64,000 bases of DNA, from positions 1,860,001 through 1,924,000 of the forward strand of contig NZ_MWFK01000002.1 of NCBI RefSeq assembly GCF_002078175.1, written 5' to 3'. The notes under the pieces are model-generated. The model saw only the letters and a program-made list of their open reading frames with translations. It did no database searches and had not been told where the DNA came from. This document shows, piece after piece, positions 17,443 to 25,906 of this stretch. Made by a program: the position numbers and the translations under genes. The first letter of the stretch is position 1. Each line of letters starts with the position of its first letter. The DNA comes from Streptomyces sp. M41(2017) (GTDB lineage Bacteria; Actinomycetota; Actinomycetes; Streptomycetales; Streptomycetaceae).

Positions 17443-18839
17443 AGTGCGGGGCCCTCCGTGCTGATGAAGACGTTCTTGGTTTCGGTGAAGGCGGTGAGGG
17501 CGTCCGGGCCGAGTTCGCGGCCGATCCCCGACTGCTTGAACCCTCCGAAGGGGGTCCAGTAGCGGACGCTGGAGTGCGAGTTGACGGACAGGTTGCCGGC
17601 CCGCACGGCCTGGGAGACGCGCAGGGCGCGGCCGACGTCGCGGGTCCAGATCGAGCCGGACAGGCCGTAGTCGGTGGCGTTGGCGAGCCGCACGGCGTCG
17701 GCCTCGTCCTCGAAGGGCAGGACCACGGCGACGGGTCCGAAGACCTCCTCGACGGCCACGCGCGCGTGGGCGTCGACTCCGGTGAGGACGGTGGGCGCGA
17801 ACCAGAATCCGGGACCCTCGGGGGCCTTGCCGCGGATGCCGGGCGCGTCGGCGTCGACGTAGGACCGGACGCGCTCCAGCTGGACCTTGGAGATCAGCGG
17901 GCCCATCTGGGTCCGCTCGTCGGAGGGATCGCCGACGACGACGGACTCGACGGCGGGCGCGAGGAGTTCGAGGAAGCGGTCGTGGACGGAGCGCTGGACG
18001 AGAATGCGGGTGCGGGCGCAGCAGTCCTGGCCGGAGTTGTCGAGGAAGGACATGGGGGTGGCCGCCGCCGCGGCCTCGATGTCGGCGTCCGCGAAGACGA
18101 TGTTGGGGCTCTTGCCGCCGAGTTCGAGGGTGACGCGCTTGAGGAGGGCGGACCCCTTGGCGAGGACCTGTCTGCCCACCGTCGTCGATCCGGTGAAGAC
18201 GATCTTCGCGACGCCGGGGTGTTCGACGAGTGCGTCGCCCGCCACCGGCCCGGCGCCCGGCAGCACCTGGAGGAGGTGCTCGGGCAGCCCTGCCTCCAGG
18301 GCGAGTTCGGCGAGGCGCAGGGCGGTGAGCGGGGTGGTCTCGGCGGGCTTCAGGATGACCGCGTTGGCGGCGGCGAGCGCGGGTGCGGTGCCCCAGGCGG
18401 CGATGGGCAGCGGGAAGTTCCAGGGTGCGATGACCGCGACGACGCCGAGCGGTTCGAGGAGGGTGATGTCGAGTCCGCCGGCGACCGGGATCTGCCGTCC
18501 GGTCAGCCGTTCGACACCGCCTGCCGCGTAGTCGAACAGGTCGCGGACGTTGCCCGCCTCCCAGCGGGCGTTGCCGAGGGTGTGGCCGGCCTCGCGGACC
18601 TCCAGGCGGGCCAGTTCCTCGACGTGGGTGTCGACGACGGCGGCGAAGCGGCGCAGCAGCCGGGCACGGTCGTCGGGTGCGAGGGCGGCCCAGCGGGTCT
18701 GTGCCCTCGTGGCCCGCGCGACGGCGGCGTCGACGTCCTGGGCGGAGGCGGCCGGGACGGTGGCGAGGACCTCCTCGGTGGCCGGGTTCAGCACCTGGAG
18801 CTGGTGGTCGTACGGGGGCGAGGTGTACGGGTACGGCAC
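17439..18839 (-). CDS. Aldehyde dehydrogenase family protein
   Basis: NAD(P)-dependent aldehyde dehydrogenase of 466 residues. Visible motifs are VVAVIAPWNFPLPIAAWGTA (cofactor loop), VFTGSTTVGRQV, the catalytic Glu in LELGGKSPNIVFADAD and the nucleophile Cys in NSGQDCCARTRILV. The C-terminal FGGFKQSGIGRELG is typical. The start is GTG at 18839, with GTGAGGA upstream. The longer open frame runs into glnA4 and is spurious. It lies between glnA4 (9-bp gap) and the SDR gene (overlap). In context it probably oxidises gamma-glutamyl-aminoacetaldehyde to gamma-glutamylglycine; that step is inferred. Confidence 0.93.
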   Translation of the reverse strand: MPYPYTSPPYDHQLQVLNPATEEVLATVPAASAQDVDAAVARATRAQTRWAALAPDDRARLLRRFAAVVDTHVEELARLEVREAGHTLGNARWEAGNVRDLFDYAAGGVERLTGRQIPVAGGLDITLLEPLGVVAVIAPWNFPLPIAAWGTAPALAAANAVILKPAETTPLTALRLAELALEAGLPEHLLQVLPGAGPVAGDALVEHPGVAKIVFTGSTTVGRQVLAKGSALLKRVTLELGGKSPNIVFADADIEAAAAATPMSFLDNSGQDCCARTRILVQRSVHDRFLELLAPAVESVVVGDPSDERTQMGPLISKVQLERVRSYVDADAPGIRGKAPEGPGFWFAPTVLTGVDAHARVAVEEVFGPVAVVLPFEDEADAVRLANATDYGLSGSIWTRDVGRALRVSQAVRAGNLSVNSHSSVRYWTPFGGFKQSGIGRELGPDALTAFTETKNVFISTEGPAL

Positions 18840-18847
18840 GGCGGTCC

Positions 18848-20218
18848 TCACATGCGTTCGAAGGAGCGGCGCAGCTCCCAGTCGGTCACCGCGGCGTCGA
18901 AGGCTTCCAGCTCGACGCGCGCCATGTTGCGGTAGTGCGCGACCACCTCGTCGCCGAAGGCGGCGCGGGCGATGGGGCTGTTCTCCCAGAGCTCGGCGGC
19001 CTCGCGCAGGGTGGTGGGGACGTGGTCGTACTCGGAGGTGTAGGCGTTGCCGGCGCAGGCCTCGGGCAGCTCCAGCTTGTGCTCGATCCCGTACAGGCCG
19101 GCCGCGACGAGTCCGGCGACGGCGAGGTGCGGGTTGACGTCGCCGCCGGGCAGCCGGTTCTCGAAGCGCATCGACCGGCCGTGGCCGACGACGCGCAGGG
19201 AGCAGGTGCGGTTGTCGTAGCCCCAGGCGACGGCGGTCGGCGCGAAGGAGCCGGGCTGGAAGCGCTTGTACGAGTTGATGTTGGGCGCGTACAGCAGGGA
19301 GAAGTCGCGCAGCGCGGCCAGTTGTCCGGCGAGGAAGCGGCGCATGACCTCGGACATGCCGCCGGGGTCCTGGGCGGAGCCGGCCATCGCGTTGGTGCCG
19401 TCGGCGTCGGCGAGCGAGAGGTGGATGTGGCAGGAGTTGCCCTCGCGCTCGTTGTACTTCGCCATGAAGGTGAGCGAGACGCCTTCCTGACTGGCGATCT
19501 CCTTGGCGCCCGTCTTGTAGACGGCGTGCTGGTCGCAGGTGACGAGGGCCTCGTCGTACTTGAAGGCGATCTCGTGCTGGCCCGGGTTGCACTCGCCCTT
19601 GGCGGACTCGACGGTGAGCCCGGCGGCCTGCATCTCGTTGCGGATGCGGCGCAGCAGCGGCTCGATGCGGCCGGTGCCGAGGACGGAGTAGTCGATGTTG
19701 TACTGGTTGGCCGGGGTGAGTCCGCGGTAGCCGGTGTCCCAGGCGTGTTCGTAGGTGTCCTTGAAGACGATGAACTCCAGCTCGGTGCCGACCTGGGCGG
19801 TGTAGCCGAGGCCGGCGAGGCGGTCGAGCTGGCGGCGCAGGATCTGCCGGGGTGCGGCGACCACCGGGGAGCCGTCGTTCCAGGCGAGGTCGGCGATGAG
19901 CAGGGCCGTGCCCTCGTTCCACGGGACGCGCCGCAGGGTGCCGAGGTCGGGGTGCATGGCGAAGTCGCCGTAGCCCCGGTCCCAGGACGACATGGCGTAG
20001 CCGTCGACGGTGTTCATGTCGGTGTCGACGGCGAGGAGGTAGTTGCAGCCCTCCGTGCCGTGTTCCAGGACCTCGTCGAGGAAGAAGGGTGCGGCGAACC
20101 GCTTGCCCTGGAGCCGGCCCTGCATGTCGGGGAAGGCCAGGACGACGGTGTCGATCTCACCGGCCGCCACGAGGGCGCGCAGTTCCTCGACGGCGAGCGG
20201 GGGTGTGCGGTCTGCCAC
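18848..20218 (-). CDS. glnA4: Glutamine synthetase-like gamma-glutamyl-ethanolamide synthetase
   Basis: Glutamine-synthetase-fold ligase of 456 residues. The metal-site glutamates are in GTELEFIVFKD and VESAKGECNPGQHEIAF. HIHLSL carries the ATP/glutamate loop histidine, and RFENRLPGGDVNPHLAVAG the C-terminal catalytic motif. The adenylylation Tyr loop of classical GlnA is absent. By family and context it matches S. coelicolor GlnA4, which was shown to ligate glutamate to ethanolamine; this is not a nitrogen-assimilating GS. It heads an operon with aldehyde dehydrogenase, SDR and secreted phosphatase, divergent from an FCD regulator. An FCD operator candidate lies at 20252-20273. Confidence 0.9.
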   Translation of the reverse strand: MADRTPPLAVEELRALVAAGEIDTVVLAFPDMQGRLQGKRFAAPFFLDEVLEHGTEGCNYLLAVDTDMNTVDGYAMSSWDRGYGDFAMHPDLGTLRRVPWNEGTALLIADLAWNDGSPVVAAPRQILRRQLDRLAGLGYTAQVGTELEFIVFKDTYEHAWDTGYRGLTPANQYNIDYSVLGTGRIEPLLRRIRNEMQAAGLTVESAKGECNPGQHEIAFKYDEALVTCDQHAVYKTGAKEIASQEGVSLTFMAKYNEREGNSCHIHLSLADADGTNAMAGSAQDPGGMSEVMRRFLAGQLAALRDFSLLYAPNINSYKRFQPGSFAPTAVAWGYDNRTCSLRVVGHGRSMRFENRLPGGDVNPHLAVAGLVAAGLYGIEHKLELPEACAGNAYTSEYDHVPTTLREAAELWENSPIARAAFGDEVVAHYRNMARVELEAFDAAVTDWELRRSFERM

Positions 20219-20251
20219 CGGAAAAGCCTCCTTGGGTCAGCCGAGAGCCAT

Positions 20252-20273
20252 AAGGTATTGCCGAGAACCATTG
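20252..20273. promoter_or_regulatory. Candidate FCD-regulator operator, glnA4 side
   Basis: AAGGTAT and CCATTG are separated by 9 bp, between the divergent glnA4 and FCD regulator starts. The same two half-sites with the same 9-bp spacing recur at 21082-21103 in front of the hydrolase gene. Confidence 0.6.
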
Positions 20274-20295
20274 CTTGGGAAGGGGGCGCGACCGG

Positions 20296-21033
20296 ATGAC
20301 AGGGGCGGAAGCCGGCCGTGGGCCGGAGGACCGGCTGACGCCGGTGCTGCGGCCGGTGCGGGCCGGCAACGGTTTCGAGGAGGCGCTGGAGCAGATCCTC
20401 CAGATCGTCCGGCTGGGCCTGGTGCCGGGCGGTGAACGGCTGCCCGCCGAGCGGGAGCTGGCGGAGCGGCTCGGGATCAGCCGGGTCACGCTGCGCGAGG
20501 TCCTGAAGGTGCTGCAGGACCAGGGTCTGGTGGAGTCGCGGCGCGGGCGGTACGGCGGAACGTTCGTGCTGGCGCGCGCGGACGCGCCGGACGAGCACGA
20601 GCTGCGCCGCCGGGTCGCCTCGGTCGACGTCGAGGACGTCCTGCGCTTCCGCGAGGTGCTGGAGGTGGGAGCGGCCGGTCTGTGCGCGGCGCACGGCCTC
20701 GGCATCGGGCAGGCGGGCCGGCTGCGCGCCGCGCTCGCCCGCACCGCCGACGCGCCGCTCGCCGACTACCGGCGCGCGGACACCCTGCTGCACCTCACGC
20801 TGGCCGAGCTGAGCGGCTCCCCCTCCCTCGCCGCCCGCTACGCGGCCGTGCGCGCCTCCGTGAACGACCTGCTGGACTGCATCCCGCTCCTCGTCCGCAA
20901 CCTGGAGCACTCCCAGCGCCAGCACACCGCCCTCGTCGAGGCGGTTCTCGACGGGGACGCGGACGGAGCGCGGGAGATGATGCGCGAGCACTGCGCGGGC
21001 ACGGCGGCGCTGCTGCGCGGGTTCCTGACGTGA
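20296..21033 (+). CDS. GntR/FadR (FCD) family transcriptional regulator
   Basis: DNA-binding regulator of 245 residues. An N-terminal winged helix (LPAERELAERLGISRVTLREV, about 40-60, with a wing YGGTFVL) is followed by an all-helical FCD ligand-binding domain (about 90-240; metal-binding candidates in EVLEVGAAGLCAAHG and HTALVEAVLDGD). FCD domains bind small carboxylates or amino acid derivatives, often with zinc. The ATG at 20296 follows AAGGGGGCG. It is divergent from glnA4 and upstream of the C26 hydrolase, so it probably controls both arms through the AAGGTAT-N9-CCATTG motif. The effector could be ethanolamine or a gamma-glutamyl compound. Confidence 0.9.
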   Translation: MTGAEAGRGPEDRLTPVLRPVRAGNGFEEALEQILQIVRLGLVPGGERLPAERELAERLGISRVTLREVLKVLQDQGLVESRRGRYGGTFVLARADAPDEHELRRRVASVDVEDVLRFREVLEVGAAGLCAAHGLGIGQAGRLRAALARTADAPLADYRRADTLLHLTLAELSGSPSLAARYAAVRASVNDLLDCIPLLVRNLEHSQRQHTALVEAVLDGDADGAREMMREHCAGTAALLRGFLT

Positions 21034-21081
21034 GCGCGCCGGGACGCGAGGGACCCGCGGGTTTCCCTCCACCGGCAGCAA

Positions 21082-21103
21082 AAGGTATGAGACCGTTCCA
21101 TTG
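21082..21103 (+). promoter_or_regulatory. Candidate FCD-regulator operator, hydrolase side
   Basis: Second copy of AAGGTAT-N9-CCATTG, 89 bp upstream of the C26 hydrolase start and just downstream of the FCD regulator gene. Confidence 0.6.
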
Positions 21104-21191
21104 ACGTCCGTCGCCCCGGCCTCCGTCGGCCTCGGCCGGCTCCGGTCGGCTCCACGGGCGTCGTGGCGACCCGGATCCGAGGGAGAACCGC

Positions 21192-21872
21192 GTGGGCAGG
21201 CCGCTGATCGGTGTGAGTACGTATCTGGAGACCGGGGCGCGCTGGGGCGTGTGGCACCTGGAGGCGGCGCTGCTTCCGGCCGCCTATCCGCGGCTCGTGC
21301 AGCGGGCGGGCGGGCTCGCCGCGATGCTGCCGCCGGACGATCCCGCGCTGGCCGCCGACACGGTCGCCCGGCTCGACGGGCTGGTCGTGGCGGGCGGCGC
21401 CGACATCGACCCCGCCCGCTACGGCGCCGAGCGCTCCCCGCGGACGGGCCCGCCCGCCCACGAGCGGGACGCCTGGGAACTCGCCCTGATCCGGGCCGCG
21501 TTGGAGTCCGGCACTCCGCTTCTGGGCATCTGCCGGGGCCAGCAGCTCCTGAACGTCGCCCGCGGCGGCACGCTCGTCCAGCACCTCGACGGGCATGTGA
21601 AGGAACCCGGCGTCTTCGGGTACCACGAGGTGACACCCGTGGCGGGGACGCTGTACGGCGGGCTCGCACCGGAACCCTGCGAGGTCCCGACCCACCACCA
21701 CCAGGCGGTGGACCGCCTCGGGGAGGACCTGGTGATCTCCGCGTACGCCGCGGACGGCACCGTGGAGGCGATCGAACTCCCCGGCCGGGGCTGGGTCCTG
21801 GGGGTCCAGTGGCATCCGGAGATGGGCGAGGACCTGCGGGTGATGCGGGGGCTGGTCGCGGCGGCGGGCTGA
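21192..21872 (+). CDS. Gamma-glutamyl hydrolase, peptidase C26 (PuuD-like)
   Basis: Class I glutamine amidotransferase-fold hydrolase of 226 residues. The nucleophile Cys is in LGICRGQQLLNVARGG, and the catalytic His and Glu are in LGVQWHPEMGE. GGADIDPARYG is typical of the PuuD/C26 subgroup, which cleaves gamma-glutamyl amides such as gamma-glutamyl-GABA. It starts at GTG 21192 after GGGAGAA. As the neighbour of glnA4 it would release glutamate from the oxidised gamma-glutamyl intermediate (gamma-glutamylglycine). It has its own upstream copy of the putative FCD operator, so regulation is probably shared with glnA4. Confidence 0.92.
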   Translation: MGRPLIGVSTYLETGARWGVWHLEAALLPAAYPRLVQRAGGLAAMLPPDDPALAADTVARLDGLVVAGGADIDPARYGAERSPRTGPPAHERDAWELALIRAALESGTPLLGICRGQQLLNVARGGTLVQHLDGHVKEPGVFGYHEVTPVAGTLYGGLAPEPCEVPTHHHQAVDRLGEDLVISAYAADGTVEAIELPGRGWVLGVQWHPEMGEDLRVMRGLVAAAG

Positions 21873-21931
21873 ACGGACGTCGGTCACACGGTTCTTCGCC
21901 CCCTCCACCCTCTCCGCCCCCCTGGGTACGG

Positions 21932-22855
21932 CTACGCGCCCCGGGTCAGGGACAGCAGGTCGCGGGCCGGGCCCGTGGGGCGGTGGCCGGTGGGCCAGAC
22001 GGCGCGGAGGTCGCGCGCCAGCCGGACATCCGCGAGCGGGATGCTCACGAGCCGCCGCCCCGACAGCTCCTCCCCGAGGGCGAGTTCACTCAGCACGGCG
22101 GGCCCCGCCCCGCTCACGGCCGCCGCCTTCACCGCGGTGGTGGACGACAGCTCGATGAGGGGACGCGCGAGCCCCCCGAGCGCCGCGTCGAGCACCTGCC
22201 GCGTCCCCGACCCCTCCTCACGGAGGATCAGCGGCGTGTCCGCCAGCTCGGCCGCGGCGAGCGGTGCCCGGCGGCGCGCCCAGGGATGCCCGGGTGCCGT
22301 GACCACGATCAGCCGGTCGCGGGCGATGACCGCGGCGTCGAGCCCGGTCGGCACGGTGAGGCCCTCCACGAATCCGAGGTCCGCCTCCCCGGCCAGGAGC
22401 CGCTCGGCGACGGCGGCCGAGTTCCCGGCCCGCAACGAGACCGCCGTGTCGGGCCGCTGCGCGCGCAGCGCGATCAGCCAGCCGGGCAGCAGGTACTCGG
22501 CGATCGTCATACTCGCGGCCACCCGCAGCCGCGAGTCCCGCCGGTCCCGCAGCGCCTGCGCCCCGGCGTCGAACGCCTCGGCCGCGTCGACCACCCGGCG
22601 CGCCCAGTCCGTGACGAGGGCCCCCTCGTGGGTGAGCCGGGAACCGCGCGGTGAGCGGTCCACGAGCGCCACGCCGAGCTGGCGTTCCATGGAGCGGATC
22701 CGGCTGCTCGCGGCCGGCTGCGTGATCCCCAGCTCGCGCGCGGCGCGCCCGAGGCTCCCGAGCCGCGCCACCGCGAGCAGCAGTTCCAGCGCGCCCAGAT
22801 CGGGGACCCGGTGGGCGATCCCGGGTCCGGTCCGTTCCTCAGCACTGCTACTCAT
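21932..22855 (-). CDS. LysR family transcriptional regulator
   Basis: LysR-type regulator of 307 residues. The HTH lies at about 22-50 (LLAVARLGSLGRAARELGITQPAASSRI), and the C-terminal effector domain at about 110-300. It is divergent from the TDT transporter gene with 70 bp between. A dyad that overlaps its start codon fits the usual LysR autoregulatory site. The N-terminus carries about 18 residues more than many LysR proteins; an internal start is possible. The effector is unknown; a substrate of the exporter is the natural guess. Confidence 0.93.
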   Translation of the reverse strand: MSSSAEERTGPGIAHRVPDLGALELLLAVARLGSLGRAARELGITQPAASSRIRSMERQLGVALVDRSPRGSRLTHEGALVTDWARRVVDAAEAFDAGAQALRDRRDSRLRVAASMTIAEYLLPGWLIALRAQRPDTAVSLRAGNSAAVAERLLAGEADLGFVEGLTVPTGLDAAVIARDRLIVVTAPGHPWARRRAPLAAAELADTPLILREEGSGTRQVLDAALGGLARPLIELSSTTAVKAAAVSGAGPAVLSELALGEELSGRRLVSIPLADVRLARDLRAVWPTGHRPTGPARDLLSLTRGA

Positions 22856-22869
22856 AAACTCAGCTTATG
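22853..22869. promoter_or_regulatory. LysR-type dyad (CATAA-N7-TTATG)
   Basis: A perfect 5-bp inverted repeat with a 7-bp spacer, of the T-N11-A kind, between the divergent LysR and TDT genes. It covers the LysR start codon, so binding would both autoregulate and control the transporter. Confidence 0.55.
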
Positions 22870-22925
22870 TCCTCATAGGCGCAAGCTCCCTGGTGGGGAG
22901 CCCGGGCACGCGCGACCGTGGAGTC

Positions 22926-24077
22926 ATGGTCACCGCAGCCCAGCCCTTCTCCGCCGACCCGGCGGGCGCCGTCCGTGGCGCGCGGTCCCCGCGCACGACA
23001 CGGGACCGGGCCGTCGCCGCGGTCCGTCATCTCGGCCCGAACTGGTACGCGTCGGTGATGGGCACGGCGATCGTGGCGACGGCGGGCGCGGGACTGCCGG
23101 TCCACGTGCCGGGGCTGCGTACGGCCTGCGCGGTGGTGTGGGCGCTGTCGCTCATGATGCTGGTGACGTTGCTCGTCGCCCGGGCCGCGCACTGGAGGTA
23201 CCACGCCGACCAGGCCCGCGCCCATCTCCTGGACCCGGCGACGGCCCCGTTCTACGGGTGTCTCGCGATGGCGCTGCTCGCCGTCGGCGGCGGGACCCTG
23301 GTGGTCGGCGCGGACTGGATCGGAACGGGGGCCGCGGTCACCGCGGACACCGTCCTGTTCACGGCCGGGACCGCGCTCGGACTGGCCGCCGCGGTGGCCG
23401 TCCCGTACCTCATGGTCGTCCACCACCGGATCGAGCCGGGGCAGGCGTCCCCGGTGTGGCTGCTGCCGCTCGTCGCCCCGATGGTGTCGGCCGCCCTCGG
23501 TCCGCTGCTGGTGCCGCATCTGCCGGCCGGCCCGCCCCGGGAGACGCTTCTCCTCGGCTGCGTCGCGCTGTTCGGGCTGAGCCTGCTGGCCGTCCTGATG
23601 ATGCTGCCGATGGTGTTCGCGCGGCTCGTCACCTCGGGTCCGCCGCCGCTCGTGCTGACCCCGACGCTGTTCCTGGTCCTCGGTCCGCTGGGCCAGTCGA
23701 CGACGGCGGCCGGCAAGTTCGCCGACGTCGCTCCGGGCGCGCTGTCCGCCCCGTACGCCCACGGTTTCGCCTTCTTCGCCGTCCTCTACGGAGTCCCCGT
23801 CATGGGGTTCGCCCTGCTGTGGCTCGCATTGGCAATCGCCCTGGTCGTCCGGGCCCGCCGCCGGGGCATGGGCTTCGCGATGACCTGGTGGGCGTTCACC
23901 TTCCCGCTCGGCACCTGCGCGACCGGCGCGGAGAGCCTGGCGCGCCACACCGGGGCGGCCGCCTTCGACATCCTGGCGGTCGCGCTCTACGCCCTGCTGG
24001 TGGCGGCCTGGTCGGTGGCCGCCGTCGGCACCGCCCGGGGCCTGATCAGCGGCCGGCTGCCCGCAGCGCCGCGCTGA
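22926..24077 (+). CDS. TDT/SLAC1-TehA family membrane transporter
   Basis: Integral membrane protein of 383 residues with about ten helices. It is of the tellurite-resistance/dicarboxylate transporter (TDT) family, which includes TehA, fungal Ssu1 sulfite exporters and plant SLAC1 anion channels. The first helix motif NWYASVMGTAIVATAGAGL and later FTFPLGTCATGAESLA are family-like. The start ATG is at 22926. The substrate cannot be read from sequence; sulfite or an organic anion is likely. It is divergent from a LysR regulator. Its last 32 bp overlap the 3' end of the convergent metal-receptor gene. Confidence 0.88.
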   Translation: MVTAAQPFSADPAGAVRGARSPRTTRDRAVAAVRHLGPNWYASVMGTAIVATAGAGLPVHVPGLRTACAVVWALSLMMLVTLLVARAAHWRYHADQARAHLLDPATAPFYGCLAMALLAVGGGTLVVGADWIGTGAAVTADTVLFTAGTALGLAAAVAVPYLMVVHHRIEPGQASPVWLLPLVAPMVSAALGPLLVPHLPAGPPRETLLLGCVALFGLSLLAVLMMLPMVFARLVTSGPPPLVLTPTLFLVLGPLGQSTTAAGKFADVAPGALSAPYAHGFAFFAVLYGVPVMGFALLWLALAIALVVRARRRGMGFAMTWWAFTFPLGTCATGAESLARHTGAAAFDILAVALYALLVAAWSVAAVGTARGLISGRLPAAPR

Positions 24078-24822
24078 GCCTCCCCGGTGCCTCGGCCATC
24101 GAGGGCCCGTACCAGGTCAGCATCCGGCCGTCGACCAGGGCGCAGGGGATGTCCGGGAAGGACTCGGGACCGTCGTCGGCGGTGAAACGGTACGGCTCGT
24201 CGGGCAGGACGGCCAGGTCGGGGGACGCGGCGGTCAGTTCGGCGAGCGGGATGCGCGGATAGCGGTCCGCGTGGCCGGCGTACAGGTTGTCGACGCCGAG
24301 CCGCGCGAGCACGTCACCGGCGAACGTGTCGCGGCCGAGCACCATCCAGGGCCGCCGCCAGACGGGCACGACCGCGCTGCGGCGGCGGTCCGGCGCCGGC
24401 GGCCCGGCCCACGCGGCCTCGGCCTCGTCCAGCCACCGGGGACGGCCGCGCGCACCGCAGGCCCGGAGCACCCGGTCGAGTTCGCGCAGGGCGCCCGGCA
24501 CGTCCCGCACCTCGGTGACCAGGACCTCGACTCCGGCCCGGCGCAGGGCGGTCAGGTCGGGCTCGCGGTTCTCCTCCTCGTTGGCGAGGACGAGGTCGGG
24601 CGCGAGCCGCAGGACGGCGTCGACATCGGGGTTCTTGGTGCCGCCGACGCGTCGCACGTCGAGACCCGCGGGGTGGGTGCACCAGTCGGTGGCGGCCACG
24701 AGGGCGCCGGGCAGGGTCACCGCGACGGCCTCGGTGAGCGAGGGTACGAGCGACACCACGCGCGGACCCTTCGGCCGCCTCTCCCCCGGCGTCGGGTCGT
24801 CGCCCGTCGGGTCCGCAGCCAC
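24046..24822 (-). CDS. BtuF-like helical backbone metal receptor, no signal peptide
   Basis: Protein of 258 residues with the class III periplasmic-binding fold used for cobalamin or siderophores: VVSLVPSLTEAVAV, PDVDAVLRLAPDLVLANEEENR and VLGRDTFAGDVLARLGVDNLY. No signal peptide or lipobox is present, so it is predicted cytosolic, unlike true BtuF. It is 3 bp downstream of the XRE-cupin regulator gene, so the pair is an operon. No ABC permease or ATPase gene for it is nearby. It may sense or carry a cofactor inside the cell; the role is unknown. Confidence 0.85.
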   Translation of the reverse strand: MAADPTGDDPTPGERRPKGPRVVSLVPSLTEAVAVTLPGALVAATDWCTHPAGLDVRRVGGTKNPDVDAVLRLAPDLVLANEEENREPDLTALRRAGVEVLVTEVRDVPGALRELDRVLRACGARGRPRWLDEAEAAWAGPPAPDRRRSAVVPVWRRPWMVLGRDTFAGDVLARLGVDNLYAGHADRYPRIPLAELTAASPDLAVLPDEPYRFTADDGPESFPDIPCALVDGRMLTWYGPSMAEAPGRLSAALRAAGR

Positions 24823-24825
24823 CGG

Positions 24826-25407
24826 TCAGCGCCTGCCGAAGCGGTGCCGGTCCTCCACCGCGTCGATGTGGTCGGCGACCTCCACGACGATGACACGGGT
24901 GTCCGGAACGGTGGCGCGCCACCGGTGCCGGACCCCGCCCGTCAGATAGAGCGTGTCGCCGCGTCCGAGGCGATGGGCGCGGCCCTCCGCCTCGACCTCG
25001 ACCGCGCCGTCGCACACGTACATCAACTTGTCGTTGCGGTGCTGGAGTTCGCGTCCCTCGTCGTGGTCGCCGGTGAACTCGGTGGCGTGCAGCTGGTGGT
25101 GGCCGCGCACCAGGGGACGCACATGGGCCTCGGGAGTGAACTCGGCGCCCGCGTCGGCGCGCACGACGTCCACGCTGCACGCCGGGTCGGCCGCGGCGAG
25201 CAGTTCGGCGGCGGAGGTGTCGAGGGCCCCGGCGACTCTCTCCAGGGAGCTTCTGCTGGGCCGCGCCCGCTCGTTCTCCACCTGGCTGAGGAAGGGAACC
25301 GACAGGCCACTGCGTTCGGCCACGACGGCGAGAGTGAGTCGCAGCGCCCGGCGCCTTCGGCGCACGGCAGCGCCCACGCGAAGCGGTTGTTCTTTGTGGT
25401 CGCCCAT
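24826..25407 (-). CDS. XRE family regulator with C-terminal cupin
   Basis: Regulator of 193 residues. The N-terminal Cro/C1 HTH is at about 10-68 (LRLTLAVVAERSGLSVPFLSQVENERARPS). The C-terminal cupin domain is at about 95-185 (HQLHATEF, NDKLMYVCDGAVEVEAEG, HRLGRGDTLYLTGGVRHRW), with conserved metal or ligand-binding His/Glu positions. Such proteins respond to small molecules, for example amino acids or polyamine-related compounds. It starts an operon with the BtuF-like gene. A possible -10 TAGGGT lies at 25486-25491 on the minus strand. Confidence 0.92.
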   Translation of the reverse strand: MGDHKEQPLRVGAAVRRRRRALRLTLAVVAERSGLSVPFLSQVENERARPSRSSLERVAGALDTSAAELLAAADPACSVDVVRADAGAEFTPEAHVRPLVRGHHQLHATEFTGDHDEGRELQHRNDKLMYVCDGAVEVEAEGRAHRLGRGDTLYLTGGVRHRWRATVPDTRVIVVEVADHIDAVEDRHRFGRR

Positions 25408-25906
25408 CGCTCCGGCTCCCTCCCTCGTCTCGTCGGTCCGCGAACCGCCCGGTTTCCGGCCCGCTCCTTCTGATGAGTTGTCTGCACCCTACGCATGTTC
25501 GGCAAACCGTTTCATGGACCCGTCACATCGCTGTCACATCGAGGGAGTGCGAGGGTTACAGTTCGCGCCAGAACGAGCGCCCGCCCGCCCCTCGGGGCGC
25601 GGTGCCGGAGCGGCGGGCGTGCCGGGTCCGCACGACGGTGACCGGCGGCCGTGGGCCGGGAGTTCGACGGACATCACGGGGTCGTCCGTCGCCGGCGCGG
25701 TTGTCCGGATCCCTCCCGTACGTCAGTACGGCATCACAGGCCGTGTCGTCCGGATGTGCGGACCCGCGGCGGCCCGGACGGGCGGAGGCGGGCGACGGGA
25801 CCACGACGAGGGGTGGCCCCCGCCCCACGGGTCGAAGGACCCGTACGACGAGGACCACCCCTCGGAGTGAACCGCCCACCACCCTTGGGGGTGAACCGCT
25901 CGGCGA
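25408..25906. other. 499-bp intergenic region with no supported gene
   Basis: It holds the XRE-cupin promoter (minus-strand -10 near 25486) and the end of the betaine permease gene. A direct repeat GTCACATCG occurs at 25522-25530 and 25533-25541 with an 11-bp period, similar in layout to Streptomyces PHO-box units. Several short palindromes around 25700-25890 (for example CCGTACGTCAGTACGG near 25726) may act as terminators. Open frames here lack an RBS and any family similarity. Confidence 0.5.

Noticed and set aside
18848..20218. Ordinary glutamine synthetase I (glnA)
   Set aside because: The adenylylation loop is missing, and the gene sits with aldehyde dehydrogenase, SDR and C26 hydrolase rather than nitrogen-control genes.
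25556..25882. Possible 108-residue gene on the minus strand
   Set aside because: No RBS, no recognisable domain, and Arg/Pro/Gly-rich composition typical of noncoding GC-rich DNA.
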